The notes: a model not told the origin generated them from the sequence alone. A DNA stretch of 64,000 nucleotides from Datura wrightii (GCA_035772735.1 JASDFA010000007.1:78937501-79001500); one strand, 5' to 3'; shown: positions 13,320-26,168, numbered from the stretch's first letter. A program made the numbers and translations.

Positions 13320-14273
13320 ACCGGTGACTACATGTGGTGAGGCCTCCTACTCCTGATGAGTGGCTAAGGAACAGAATCTGTTCTGGCGACGCCAGCCAGC
13401 TGTTCTAGTAGATTCCCCCTGATGTGTTGTGCGTGGGGGAGGAGCTGCTGAGCTAGAAGCTGGGCCTCGGCCCCTAACCTAGTCCTATCTCGTAGCGGGA
13501 CAAACTCTGACCATATGTCCAGGTTTCCCACATCCAAAACAAGCTACTGACGCTGCCAAACACTGGCCTGTGTGTCCTCGGCTGCACCTGCGACAACCTG
13601 GAATGCTGGAGTCTGGGGGCCTACTGCTATGACCCCTCGAGCCTGACACTCACTCCCTCTGATCATGTCGGGGCCTCGATGGCATGCTTAGTGTGGAAGA
13701 TGTTGGGGATTATGATCTCTGATGGGTCTGTTGTTGATGCCCACCATGAACTAAGCTACTTTCAACTCCCTCATCTCTCGAGCGAAGAACCGATCTAGGA
13801 ATGCAACCTAAAGTTCCTCCCATGTGATTGGACCTACTAATGAGACCCTACTGTCCTTCCACTGGCGAAACCAAATGCGCAACCCCCTTCAACTGGTAGG
13901 AGGCCCACTTTGCACACTCAACACCACTCACCCCCATAACCTGAGTGATCTTGATAATCTCATCAACAAACTCATGTGAGTCCTCATCTACCTTGGACCC
14001 CAAGAACTCCAGCGGATTCATTCTCAAGAAGTCTTAGACTCTGGCTGCTGCTGCATTGCCGTTTTAAGGAACATGTGCAACAGCCTGCTGATTGACCTGA
14101 GCGGTCAAGGCCTGTGCCAACATCTGAATGGCAACTCGGAACTGTGCATGAGCGGCTGGCTCCGGTGCCTGGGGCTCCTAAACTGGTGGGGCTAGCTGAT
14201 GCCCATAACCATTTCCATCATCATGGCCGTCACCACCTCCATTCCTCCTCCCATTTATCCTTCGAGGTGCCAT
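13320..14273 (-). pseudogene. Element M gag with internal deletion
   Basis: ATG at 14273-14271 starts MAPRRINGRRNGGG; a stop lies about 32 codons on, near 14178. Compared with the gag of N (59641-60884), about 300 bases are missing near 13750. The lost part covers the end of the gag domain and the stretch up to the zinc-knuckle linker. The zinc-knuckle area is near 13510-13600. Confidence 0.8.
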
Positions 14274-14468
14274 GATTCTGTAATCGCGAATAACACGAAT
14301 TAGAAGGATAGAAAGGCTTTTCATTGCACGACATAGATCATGAAAGAAGGGAACATTTCCTAAAATGTCTAGTAGCCTCTTCGTCATAATTTTGGCGCAG
14401 CTTCGCACCCATGAAAAAGACTCTATCTAACGCGGCTTTCAGACTCCCTAGGACACTTCAAACCTATG

Positions 14469-14480
14469 GCTCTGATACCA
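14469..14480 (-). promoter_or_regulatory. Primer-binding site of element M (initiator tRNA-Met)
   Basis: The minus strand reads a perfect TGGTATCAGAGC, four bases inside the LTR end at 14485. Confidence 0.9.
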
Positions 14481-14484
14481 AGTT

Positions 14485-17400
14485 TGTCACAACCCGAATG
14501 GGGACTCGGATCGTAGACATGGGATAAGGGACCCAGAGAGACCCCAAGTCAACCCATGGCATAAGCCTTCAACTAACTCATTTCATAATCATGAAAAAGA
14601 CATAAATATAGACTTAGAGGAAGTCTCATCCAACGACACATCAGAACAACATCCAAAGCTATACATACATAAGTCTGGAAGCCTCTAGTATAGATGAGTT
14701 GATGGGACAAGACCCCAACTAACTCCACAAAAACATGAAACTAAAATAAGAAATGAAACCGAGGTCTAGTCCTCGAAAGATGAGGACTCATCAATCCCGA
14801 GCTGATAAGGACTCTATAAAACTGCTTAAGATTGGGGCTGGAGCTGCGAGCCGGGTCCTATATTATGAAATGATACAACATATAAAATATGTGGTCAGTA
14901 CGTGGAATGTACCAAGTATGAAAGGTAAGTAAAACCTCCTTAGTAAGTAAATCATTTAAAACATTTCATGCATATCATATGCTTTCAACATGAGAGGAAG
15001 GGCATACATGCATTCTCTTTGAAATCAAAATCTTATCATAACTTGACCATGCATAGCTTTATAAACATCATGACTGATTCGAATGACTCAATGCTGAAAC
15101 ACAACATTTATATTGGAAAGCTGAACAATAAGTCAAACCTTGCTCTTAGAACATGCATGGGTAAAGTAATCATCATGAGTTATGAATATGCAAATCTAAA
15201 TAATATAGACAGTGGGAGACTCGTCGCTTAACCGACATACCACGATAGAGCTTACGTGGTTCCAACTATCACACTTAAGTGGGTAGAGCCGTCCATAACC
15301 TTTCCAGGGCGATGGATGATGCCATGATATCGATATCAAGCTTAATGCCGAGGATAGCTCACAAGGGAGGTCCCAATAATATAACAGTATCAACCTACAT
15401 TGGCACGTAGTTTTGGGCATAGGGTGATTGACCCTTAACCCGCTTGGTGCTGGACTCTTCTCCCAAAAAACATGCAATGCTCTACATCATATATAACAAA
15501 GCTCAACATCATCTATTGACGAAGCTTAATATGAAATCATGCACAATTCAACATCATATGAAATGAAGCTCAACATTGTTTATTGACACATCTCATTAAT
15601 GAAATTGATCTTGGGAATAATTGCGTGCCCAAGTGCTATTTTATAACTTAATTTAGTCATGTTTGTCTAGTTATACATTTACTTTCTTATATGAGTTTAT
15701 GTAAATTTGGGTATGTACTAACCAACATGATTAGTCCTTGTTTTGTAGGTGTAAAATGCATATGATGGACTAAATATTGATGGGTGAAGTGAAGGAATGG
15801 AGTTAGAAGCAAATTTAAAAAGATGGCAAGAAGACATGCCATGGCAAGGCTGGCCGCGCCAGGCAGCGTGCCACGCTGTGCGTGTGCCGCGCCCAGCACC
15901 GTGCCACGCCAAGGCCATACGCGCGAGATGTAGCACTTCAAGGCGCCTGCGCGCTAGCGCCGTGTCACACCAGGCACTGCTGCGCGCCATAGGCCGTGTC
16001 ACGCCGACCATCGCGCAGGCCCAGCGCCGTGCCATGCCGGCTGTCACGCCATGCCTCGGCCAAGCAACAATTAAATGCGAATTCTAGTGGCCCTCCGCGT
16101 TACCTCCGTGGCACGGAGGCAAATTGGTGCGTTCAGCTCCATGCCACGAAGCCATTCCATGATAGGTCAAAAAGTGCAAATTTCCCATTTACTATAAATT
16201 AAACCCTTAGCTCCTAAAATCATTTATCACAAAATAACTTTGGGAAACCGTAAAGGAGCGAAGCGAGAAATGAAGAACTCTTCCTAGGGTTGATTATATT
16301 TCATTCTACTTTAATTAGTCTTGTAAGTACACTACTTTAAACATGTTTTTTGAGTATTTATATGAACATGAGTAGCTAAAACCCTTCCTCTAGGGTTGAG
16401 GCTATGTAAGATGATTGTAATTGCATGATTCTTCTTGGTTTGAGTTTTTAGTTGTTGTTTTGTCTTACATTCTTCATTATTGTTGTTTTTATGCTTGATC
16501 ACCATGAAAACAAATGCATTAAGATTAGGTAAAATCTTGAGAGAGTAACCCTAGGCTACAATAAGAGAATGTAGGGAGCAAGTTCTTACTTTTATGATAG
16601 GATTTGCAATTAGGATAGAAATTATACCAAATTTGCCTTGCTTGGTTACTAAAACGGGATGAGCTATACACCAACTTAGAATTATCACATCACCACTCGT
16701 AGAAGTAGTTGTGAAGCTAAGTTCGATTAAATGATTAGAGGTACGAAACTCCATAATCAAGGGTGCAAACTCCGTAAACCACATCCATGTAGTTAAATTG
16801 CTCACGAATTAGGACGTCACATCCCCGCTCAATGATGTAGGTGTGAGACTAGTTTGTCGTGTTTAGAGGCTCGAAAGACCATCAATATAGCATTTTAATT
16901 ATCTATGAAAACAACTGAAGTTTTCATACTCGAGCCATTGAGAATTGTAGCATTGCATGATTATTAGGCCTTAACTCTAGTTGCTCCTTATATTTTTTCT
17001 CAAGTATTTTGTGATCACCCCTAGACTTAATTATAGTTTCCCGAAAATTTCTTTAATCAACACTCGTGGAGGTTAATTTTAACACTTGAACTTGATAATT
17101 CGCTGAATTGGTCCAGTCCCTGTGGGTTCGACATCTGATTCTTAAAAAGGGCCACTGTATTACTTGTAGAATCGCGTACGCTTGCGAGTGTGCTGGAGCG
17201 CAAACAAAAATCATGCATAGACTCGACATTATCTGAAAATGAAGCTCAACATTATCCTCTGACAAAGCTCAATAATGACATACATCTCAATTACGAATTC
17301 ATGCATATGAGAATCTTTATTTTGAAACATACCACAAGCTCAAGTATGAATAGGAGCATCTACTCCAAATAATGTGGTAAGCTATATGTGGGAATATCTA

Positions 17401-18637
17401 ACTCAACATAACACAAGCTAGAAATTTATCAAATTTGGAAGGCTTCACTCTAAACCATGTGGTAAGCTTATTTTGGGAGAATCATCATTTTAGATCAACA
17501 TGTGGGCATTGCCCAAAGCTTTGTCAAACTCAGATGTACTCAATTCCTTTTGAAAACAACATCATAGTCATGGGTAGCTTTAGAAACATGCTTTTCATCA
17601 TCAAATCTCATCATCATCATGATACATTCAACATAATTCTCTTCTTTCATGAACTTCTCACCCGTGGGCATTCAAATTTCATAATTTAGAAATCACAATT
17701 TGGATTGAAAATAATTTAAAATCTGCCCAAGCTTCACAATTCATCAATATAAATATAATCTAATCATACCCATGTATAGAGATTGAAGAATTATGCAATT
17801 GGGTAGAAACCCCATACTTGATCATAGGCAATTCATCATGTTTTGATAGAAATTGGGCATGGGTGTGGAAGGAGGCACCCACTAATAGCCTTACATACTT
17901 GGGAATCGTGAATTCTATCACCCTTTAATTGCCCAAGCTGAGATTCCAATGTAAACCTTGAGATTTTGCCTTGAATCACCTCTTCAATCCTTCAAACTTG
18001 CATGCATGGGAAGAATAACTTAGAGCAGGCTTTTACCTTCTCAAAACCCCTCAAAACGAGCCTTAAATGACATAGTATAGGGCCTTAGGACTAGGAAATG
18101 ACAGAAATGCTCTTACTGAATTCGCTGAAAATTAGTCACTAGACCAAATAATAGATGAGCAAATGGGTCGTTGGAGGATACCACGACCCGTAGTATCTGC
18201 CCATGGTATGCACTGTCCCAGCCATCCCTCGGATTCAAACCACGGACAAAAAGGACGACTCGTCCTAGGGTTCAATGGGTCGTTCAATCAGTCGTTGTTT
18301 CCCTCTTCTGAAACTCTACACTTCTATTCAACGAGCCTCACCATGACTCGTTGTAAGGCACGACGGGTCATGGTTTACATCCGTCATCTCCACTGCGAAG
18401 GTCCACTGCATTACCACAACTCCAGACAATGAGCCGTCATTTCTCACAACGGGTTGTTGTAACGCTCGTTTTTACCACTACCATCAAGCATAACTTCTTA
18501 CCGGAGCTTCCTATAATAGCTCGTGGTGATGTATCACGAGTCATTGTTCCTCTCGTCCTCCAACCTTTTCCCTAAATTTCTACAGTTTTTCATTTTAGCT
18601 TCTCGATTCTACTCCTAGACACTTTCGGGGTATTACA
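14485..18637 (-). repeat. 5' LTR of element M, interrupted by solo LTR S1
   Basis: The LTR outer edge is TTCGGGGTATTACA ending at 18637; the inner edge is TGTCACAACCC at 14485. The S1 insert at 15606-17206 splits it. Without S1 its length agrees with the 3' LTR at 7050-9598. Confidence 0.88.
15606..17206 (+). repeat. S1: solo LTR inserted in the M 5' LTR
   Basis: The uninterrupted sequence at 8160-8180 shows exactly where the insertion lies. The insert is 1601 bp and begins TGATCTTGGG, ending GCGCAAACA (TG...CA). Flanks are GAAAT and AAAAT, an imperfect 5-bp TSD. Its first bases match the start of the Athila-like LTR at 26688 read on the minus strand, so the two are probably related families. 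A TATA box is at about 16193-16199 (TATAAAT). The GC-rich block 15840-16150 lies upstream of it. Open frames in that block are a by-product of its composition. Confidence 0.8.
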
Positions 18638-18817
18638 CTGAACTAAGCGATAAATTCTCTACTACTGATAATTCCTGACTGAGCTAAGGAAAACATTCTT
18701 TGCTATTGAGAATTCCTTCCTGAGCTAAGGGAAACATTCTCTGCTATTGAGAATCCCTGACTGAACTAAGGGAAACATTCTGTGCTATTGAGAATCCCTT
18801 CCTGAGCTAAGGGAAAC

Positions 18818-21506
18818 TGTAACACCCCAAAGGTTTCTAAGATCAGACCCCAAAATTAGATGGAGTTCAGAAGAAAACCAACAGAGGAATCTCTCAGAAT
18901 GACTCATCCAATGAGTCGTGGAGTGCTCTTTGGTCCATTAAGTGAGTTGTCGGAAGAGTTTCTAGAAAAATTCTATGTATGTTTGACACCACGGAAGGAT
19001 GGAACGAGACGCTGTGGGGAACAATGACCCATTGGATGGAGCCGTGGTGAGCTGGCAAACCAGGATTCCCTAGAGACGAAGGGCCAAGTGACGACCCGTT
19101 GGTTGCTATGATGGGTCGTCCTGAAGAGTCATTAGTTGGAGTATAGAGTTTCTAGTTCAGTGACAACGGACAGAGACCGCGAGCCGTTAGGTGGAGTAAC
19201 GATCTTTTGTGTCGATTATTGGAAGGAAATCAAGGGTAGGACTAGATGACAAAAGGTAACAACGAGTCGTTGGATGAGGTAACGACTTGTCCTATTAGTC
19301 ATTGGTTGAGAAAGCAGAAGCTGAGAAATTACTTCTCCAGTGGCAATGGATGGTCACCACGAGTCATGGTGAGGGCCAACGACTCATGGTCACTGACTGG
19401 CAGATTTTAAAGCAAATCCCAGGGGTATTTTGGTAAAGTCCTATGCTCCCAGTTTCTAGATGATGTCGTTTTAAGTATTAGATGGGATGTTTATAAGGGT
19501 TAATCCTAGTCTAATCCCCCATTCCCTCAAAATATCCACTCAAACTCTTCTTCTTCCTCTCTCTCACGACTCAAGGATTCAACTATGGTTTCTTCAAAGG
19601 CTTCAAGGGTTAAGTTCAAGTGGGGATTTTTTCTAATCAGGTATGGGGGTTTCCAACAAGAATTTCCGTCCATCCTTGTGCCCCAAACTTTTATACTAAA
19701 AACCCAAATCCTTTGATTCTAGAAAAGCATGTTCTAGGGTTTCAATTTATGTATGAATTCTCCTATGTTTTCCCTAAATTCTAAGAACCATCATAGTTAA
19801 TTGTACTGTATGCTTATGAAGTTACTTGCACCTCCTTGAAATATTGTATGATATGTGAATAGCATGAATGTGGATTTTCACCATGAGTTAGTCTAGAATT
19901 TCGACCAATTAGAACTTATGGGCTTTGATCAATGTGAAGTATGTACAAGTTTACACTATGATTTTGATGTAAATGTTTAGCGTATGAGCTGAACCTATGG
20001 AAATGGATGATTATCGAATTTTCATCATGATTTTGAGTAAATTTTGAAATGGGGTTTCGTGAAATATTCATATGCTTTCACCATGATCTCATTGTACATG
20101 TTGAAGGTATGTGTTGATTATATGGGTTTTACCATAAATCTAGAATATATTATTTAATGTATATATGTTAAAAGTATGATTTGGACCTATGGATCTTACA
20201 TGAATCTAAGATATACGTCATATGCAATGAAATCGGGATTTGAATGTTGTGGAAGTGTGTAAAGTATGATCTGATCCTATAGATGTTTCATGAATGTAAA
20301 ATGTGTGGTTTAAATGATGATTCGGGACCATGATGATATGAATTGTGATAATAAAGCATGAGAATGATCCTTCAGACTTGTGGGCTTGTTTTTTGTAGAA
20401 AGTAACCTTGATCAGACTCTAAATGAATTCAGTATGATGTAATTAGTTGAATGCTCATGTCTCTAATTAGCTGCAGTAATTTAGACTAGATGAATGACGT
20501 CAGACTAGTGCTCTCCATATTCTAGTATAGTTGGGAGTCTCATTAGCTAAGAATGTTTCCCTTCATCAGTCGAGACTCTCCTTAGCTGAGGATATTTCCC
20601 TTAGTTTGTCGGGACTCTCCTTAGCTGAGAATGTTTTCCTTAGTCTATTAGGACTCTCCTTAGCTGAGAATAATTCCCTTGGTCAGTCGGGACTCTCATT
20701 AGCTGAGAATGTTTCCCTTAGTCAGTGACTCTCTATATAAGAGAATGTTCTCCCTTAGATAGGCAGGGACTCTCCATAGCAGAGAACGTCTCCCTTAGAC
20801 AGTTAGGGACTCTCCATGATATCAGTCACGACTTCGATTCTCAGTATATACATAGCACATGATCTTTATGCATCATTTAATTATACTTCAGTAATTGTTT
20901 TCAAATAAAATCTTCATGTAAATATATATATGTGTATCTCAGACAAGGTCATTGTATTTTCATTCAGTTATATGTCCAATAATGTATTCAGTTTACTTCC
21001 TTCTTGTATACATGCATGTTTTATTTTATTTACGCTTTTTGCATGCTCAGTACATTCCAAGTACTAATCGCAGACTTTATGTGCTATATTTTTTCATGAT
21101 ATAGATTAAGGTTTTCAGACTCAGCCACATGGTTAGATATGCCCCATTCCTATCTCAACTTCTTGTGGTGAGTCCTCATCTCTTGAGGATGCGATCTATA
21201 TTTTCTATTTCATTAAGTTTCAGTTTTTAGACTTTTGGAGTTAGCCGGGGGCTTGTCCCAGTAACTCATCAGTGTAGTAGAGGCTTTCAAACTTGTATAG
21301 ACAGATTATACTTTGTATCAGAGTTTTGTTACATTTGTTCTGATGGTTTTTAATTAGACTCTTTCATGTTATATTCCGCATAGTTATGATTTCTGTTAGT
21401 TGTTATTTTGATAATGTTATTCTATGAATATTCCATGGGTCAACTTGGGGCCTCTCAGGGTTCCTTGTCCCATGTCTCAATCCGGGCCTATGTTTGGGTC
21501 ATGACA
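18818..21506 (+). repeat. 5' LTR of element X
   Basis: 2689 bp, beginning TGTAACACCCCAAAGG and ending GGGTCATGACA. The first 600 bases contain many ACGAGTCGT/ACGACTCGT-type sites; 20531-20820 holds 39-bp subrepeats. It is collinear with 46038-46086 plus 49811-51144, apart from the stretch replaced by Y. Confidence 0.88.
20531..20820 (+). repeat. 39-bp tandem subrepeats in the X LTR
   Basis: About seven to eight imperfect copies of a unit containing GGGACTCTCCTTAGCTGAG followed by AATGTTTCCCTTAGTC. The period is divisible by three, so a meaningless open frame with a repeated GLSLAEN-type peptide runs through it. The same array recurs at 50133-50460 in the 3' LTR and, reversed, at 18650-18817 and near 7010-7044. 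Confidence 0.85.
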
Positions 21507-21510
21507 AACT

Positions 21511-21522
21511 TGGTATTCGAGC
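21511..21522 (+). promoter_or_regulatory. Primer-binding site of element X
   Basis: TGGTATTCGAGC, two differences from the initiator tRNA-Met PBS TGGTATCAGAGC, four bases after the LTR end. Confidence 0.75.
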
Positions 21523-21721
21523 AAAGGTTAGAGTGTCCTAGTATGTCTTGAAGCCACGCTGAGTAGAGTCTTCTTCATGGGTGTGAAACGCGCAACACTT
21601 ATGACGAAGAGGCTACAAGGCCTTTTAGGAATGTTCCCTTTTCTTCATGATTCTTATCGTGCGTAGAGTATGAAACTCTAACAGTTTCTCTCCCGACTCG
21701 TGCTTTACGCGCTCATAGATA

Positions 21722-22905
21722 ATGCCTCCCAGATGAGTGAATGGAAGAAGAAATGGTAATGGGCATTAGCAAGCCCCACTAGCCTCGGTGAAGCCGATGG
21801 ACGACTATGTTACTCATTTTGAGTTCAGGGCAACATTTCACATGTTGGCGCAGGCCATGACCGCATAGATTAATCTGTAGGCAATGGCTCATGTTCCCTA
21901 GAATGGAAACGTAGCGGCGGCTAGGGTAAGAGACTTCCTCAGAATAAATCCACCTAAATTCTTAGTGTCAAAGGTGGTCGAGGACCCATATGATTTCTTA
22001 AAGGAGATCCAGAAGATCGCCAAAATCATGGGGGTGACCGGAACGGAGAGCGCAGACTCAGCCTCCTACCAGATGATAGGAGTCAGTCACATATGGTTTT
22101 GTTAGTGGAGATATAGTCGGGGAGTTTGAGCAGCCACCGTAGGTTGGGATGAACTTATGACTGCATTCCTAGATAGGTTTTTCCCTAGGGAGTTGAGGAA
22201 GGAAAAGGTGGCAGAGTTCATCAACTTGAGAAGAACAACGTGACTGTCCAGGAGTATGCATTTTTGTTTACCCGGTTATCCAAGTATGCACCAGAGATGG
22301 TAGTCGACCAGAGGGCATGTGAGCAGGTTCGTGAATGGAGTGTTAGATTCCTTGGTCAAAGAGTGCAGGACTGCCATGTTGCACAAGGACATAGACTTCC
22401 CACTTTTGGTGATATTTTCTCAACAAATAGAAGCGGAACAAGTGAAGGAAAAAGAGAGAGAGGCCAAGAGGGCTAGAACCAGAGATTTTGAGTTCTCCCA
22501 GTAGAGGTCGAGTGGTAGACACCGCTCATGCTACCAACAGAAATCATCAGCCCTAGCACCTTTGACAGGCAGTGTTCCGTACCGACATAGGGTAAGGGAG
22601 ATTACTTATCCACTTTGTAAGAGTTGTGGGAAACAACATTTTGGAGAATGAATGGTTGGCTCAGATGCATGTTTTTGGTGCGACAAGTTGGGTCATAAGC
22701 ACAGAGATTGCGCGGCAGCCAAGCGGGGCGAGAGTAGGGCCATAACCACCTCTTCAGTAAACACTGATAGCCCGTCCATTTTAGAAGGGTGCATCATCTA
22801 GCGCAGGTGGTGGACAGCGTCAAAACTGCTCCTATGCCTTGGCAGCACATCAGGATAAGGGGAAGTCGCTACAAGAAGTCACAGGTATGTTATGAATATC
22901 TTGTG
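21722..22905 (+). pseudogene. Element X gag, decayed
   Basis: ATG at 21722 (MPPR) meets a stop at the fifth codon. Gag-domain blocks follow in shifting frames: the FLRINPPKF-like stretch near 21940, and VQEYAFLFTRLSKYAPEMV at about 22243-22300. A zinc-knuckle region near 22611-22720 has CKSCGK and CFWCDKLGHKHRDC. The sequence reaches the start of the protease leader near 22890 (EVTGML) and then loses similarity. Confidence 0.8.
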
Positions 22906-23205
22906 TTACTCTTTCTATGTTGCTAGCCCCAGAACCCCAGTACCAAATAAGAATCTCTTGTGATGTTTGTTGAGAAAAAGTTGGTGAGGTATGGTGTGTA
23001 ATAGATGTGATCATGACGCTTGGAGTGAATGTTGGAGATAGCGGAGAAGTCAGGAGTTAGTGATTTAGCGTCGACCTTAAGAAAGATTTAGGAGCCTTAG
23101 AATGATGTCTTAAAGCTAAGGGGGAGATGGTAAGTCTGTGAAACAAGTCGAGTCTTGAGTATGATAGTAGGATAGTTCCATCCCTAATAATTACGGTATG
23201 TCAAT
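22906..23205 (+). other. Unassigned internal remnant of element X
   Basis: About 300 bases between the broken protease start and the truncated LTR of H. I recognise no domain. It contains AAGGGGGAGATGG near 23120, which resembles a chromovirus PPT but is not followed by an LTR start. It may be scrambled 3' internal sequence from X or another copy. Confidence 0.35.
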
Positions 23206-23950
23206 TACGACCCTCACCAGGAAATCCGGGGTCGGCTCTGCCCACTTGAGTGAGATAGTTGGGGTATCATGAAAGGCTCTACCATGATGGTGTCAGTTTT
23301 GACGAGTTCTCCCATTGTTCCACATGTTTTATGCATTTTTATATTTATTTTATTGGCTCAAGTTATGTTTTGATAAAGTTACTTACGATTATGGTTATGA
23401 ACGATTTTAAAGTCTTGAGCCTTATGTTTTCTTACAAAGTTTATGAAACAAGCATGATGTCCTTCTCCCATGATTATTCATGAGTTTATTTTACTTTTAA
23501 CGTCCTTTTTACTTACCTTGCATACTCGGTATATTCCACGTACTGACCACATACTTTCTATTATTTATCATTTCATGATACAGGATCCAGATCTCAGGTT
23601 CATTCTCATCCTTAGTCCATCTCAGCTTACGCTCTCAGATTGCTAGTAAATCCTCATGTTCCGAGGAACGTTTGACATACTTTCATATTATTGGTCGGGT
23701 TAGTAGGGGGATATTGTACCATCAACTCATCTTATGTATTAGAGGCTTTCAGATAATGTGTAGTATCCATCTTTTGTGTATGCTTAGTATTTTCTGGTGT
23801 TGTGCTATGTTTACGTTTTCACTTGTTTATGCTAAGTATTCCACTTTGTTAACTGATATTAGACGTATGCATGTGCCATGGGTCGACTTGGTGTCTCTCG
23901 GGGTCCCTTGTCCTGTGTCTACGATGCGGATGTACGTTCAGGTCGTGACA
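23206..23950 (+). repeat. 5' LTR of element H, truncated
   Basis: Similarity to the 3' LTR starts at TACGACCCTCACCAGG (23206, corresponding to 44772) and runs to the LTR end GGTCGTGACA at 23950. The promoter-bearing upstream part is lost. Confidence 0.85.
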
Positions 23951-23954
23951 AACT

Positions 23955-23966
23955 TGGTATTAGAGC
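23955..23966 (+). promoter_or_regulatory. Primer-binding site of element H
   Basis: TGGTATTAGAGC, one mismatch to the initiator tRNA-Met PBS, four bases after the LTR. Confidence 0.85.
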
Positions 23967-24159
23967 CATAGGTTTGAAGTGTCCTAGGGTGTCTGAAAGC
24001 CGAGTTAAGTAGAGTCTTTTTCATTGGTGTGAAGCGCGCCACACCTATGATGAAGAAGCTACTAGACGTTTAGGAAATGTTCCCTTTTTTCATGTTCTAT
24101 GTCGTGCAACGAAAAGTCTCTCCATCCTTCTAATTCATGCGATTCACAATTTTAGAATT

Positions 24160-25228
24160 ATGGATCCTAGGAGAATGAATAGGAGGAGGAATGGAAATGA
24201 TAAATGCCACGGAGGTGGCAAGGACCATGGGCATCAACAAGCCCCACCTGTTCAGGAGCCCGAGGCACCAGAGCCAGCCGCCCAAGCTAAATTTTGAGCG
24301 GCTATTCAGATGTTGGTGCAGGCCTTGACCGCTCAGGTCAACTAGCAGGCTGTTGCGAAGGTCCTACAGAATGGCAATGCAGCGGCGACTCGGATTAGAG
24401 ACTTCTTAAGGATGAACCCTCCTGAGTTTACAGGATCAAAGGTTGATAAGGATCCATACGAGTTCATTGAAGGGATCTTGAAGGTCACTCAGGTTATGGG
24501 GGTGACAAATGGGGAGTGTGTGGACTTGGCCTCTTATCAACTAAAAGAGGTCGCTCATATTTGGTACAAGCAATGGAGGGACAGCAGGGCAGTGGGAGCG
24601 GGCCCTATCAGCTGGGATGAGTTCCAAATGGCCTTTCTCGATAGGTTCTTCCCTCGGGAGATGAGAGAGTTGAAAGTTGCTGAGTGTGTGAACCTAAAGC
24701 AGGGAGTTCACTTGTCTGTCAAAGTACGCCCCAGAGTTAGTGATGGATCAGAGGGCGTAGGTGAGCCGATTTGTTCATGGTGTTTCTGGTTATTTAGACA
24801 AGGATTGCAGGACTACTATTCTCCACCAGGATATGGACTTTCCTCGCATAGTGTTGTACGCCTAGCAGATGGAGGCGGCTCATGCGAGGGAGAGGGAGGC
24901 AAAGAGGGGTCGGAAGGATAGTCGTGGGTTTTCACATCAGAGGTCCGACGGTTGCTACGGTCCACAGCTCTAGTAGAGGTCACTAGCCCCAGCACCATCA
25001 TCAGCTAGTGTTCCATCCAAGCCCAGGAGTGATCAGACGAGAAGGGCTTCAGGGTCGAGGGGTCTGAAGGGCACCCAGTTAGACTATACCTCTCCAGCCT
25101 GCGGGAAGTGCAACAAGAGTCACACCGGAGAGTGCCTGCTGGGTTCAGATGTCTTCTATGGGTGTGGTAGATCTGGGCACATGCGCCGAGTGTGCCCATA
25201 TGCTAGACAAGGTGATGATAGGGGTTGT
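24160..25228 (+). pseudogene. Element H gag, up to the Athila-like insertion
   Basis: ATG at 24160 gives MDPRRMNRRRN. Stops occur near 24295 and 24345. The clearest gag domain is the open frame 24412-24921 (MNPPEFTGSKVDKDPYEF, HIWYKQWRDS, FLDRFFPREMREL). Two zinc knuckles lie at about 25097-25200: CGKCNKSHTGEC, and a second (GCGRSGHMRRVCP) whose first cysteine is replaced by tyrosine. The gene is cut after 25228. The linker (TTKTTATLAHFAPRG) resumes at 36870 after the insertion. Confidence 0.85.
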
Positions 25229-26168
25229 TGTCCGGCTGGTTCGGTATGTGTTAAAAACCGACACGCAAGTGTACGTGGTCAAACAAGTAATAAAGTGGCT
25301 AAGTAGCCAAGTATCGATCCAAGGAGGCTGCTCTGGATATGCAAAATTTCCTAGTTCACTATATTTCTATTCTATTTCTAACTATGCTAACAACTATCCA
25401 ATCAAGAATTTAGGGAGTTTTGTTTCTAAACTAATTATATACTAAACTTAACAACTATTATTTACGTTGAATTCAGACAATGGATATGCTCATGCCAAGG
25501 TTAAGAACGAGTAATGGAGTTGATAATTATGATAATTTGGTCATCCTTTTCTTCATATTGCTAGTCAAGAATGTTTGCCTAGAAATTAAAACTTCCGTAT
25601 TTAATTTCACTTTAGAATCATAAACCATTCGTCTACATTTCTGTGATCAAATGAAATTTATGACCTAACACTACAATTCCGGTTCCTAAATTGACTAATA
25701 CGGCTTTCAAGTATATTTCTATCAAGAAAGCACATCAAAACCCAATTTTCCCAAATCAAGTTAAGAACAATACCCTATTAATTCACAACTTTCCAATTTC
25801 ATGCTCTCTCGAGTGAAATTGGACTTTTTAGATATACATTAATGGTGGCCAATCAAGAATGTACTAAGCACAAGAATTAATAGAACAATATGCAAGAAGA
25901 AGAAGAAACCATATCAATTATTACCAATAATCATTACACAAGTTCAAAACCTCAGCAAGAAAGGAATTAGCCACTCATTCTTGGATTAATCGTCCTAGAA
26001 TGAGTGTAAATCATGCATACAATTGAAGGAAAAGAAGAAGGGAAGAGAAGAAAACTCTTATCTTTTCTATTCTTCAACTGCCACAAAACCACGTTCCTCT
26101 CTCCACTCCTGAACTCTGCTAAAAACTAGAACTAAAAGAAGACCCCTTTAAAAATAACCTAAGTGTGC

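Larger units (their letters stand above)
7050..18637 (-). mobile_element. Element M: full-length minus-strand Tekay/Del-like chromovirus, dead
   Basis: Both LTRs, PPT, pol, gag and PBS are present in the order expected for the minus strand. A perfect 5-bp TSD CTGAA flanks it (7045-7049 and 18638-18642). It lies inside the X-type solo LTR. Pol order protease-RT-RNase H-integrase-chromodomain and an initiator tRNA-Met PBS place it in the chromovirus branch of Ty3/gypsy. The two LTRs differ at many sites, so the insertion is not recent. Its 5' LTR was later hit by S1. Confidence 0.88.

Noticed and set aside
15718..16087. Ala/Arg/Cys-rich frames on both strands
   Set aside because: They follow the GC-rich palindrome block of S1; composition alone keeps stops away.
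20531..20728. Open frame encoding a 13-residue repeat peptide
   Set aside because: It is the translation of the 39-bp LTR subrepeats; the period is a multiple of three, so the frame stays open by chance.
20531..20820. CRISPR-like direct repeats
   Set aside because: No unique spacers; whole 39-bp units are repeated inside an LTR of a plant element.
24604..24819. Placeholder check of LTR frames such as 44604-44819 as genes
   Set aside because: The frame at 44604-44819 lies wholly inside the H 3' LTR and has no homologous coding domain; the 24604-24819 stretch is simply H gag.
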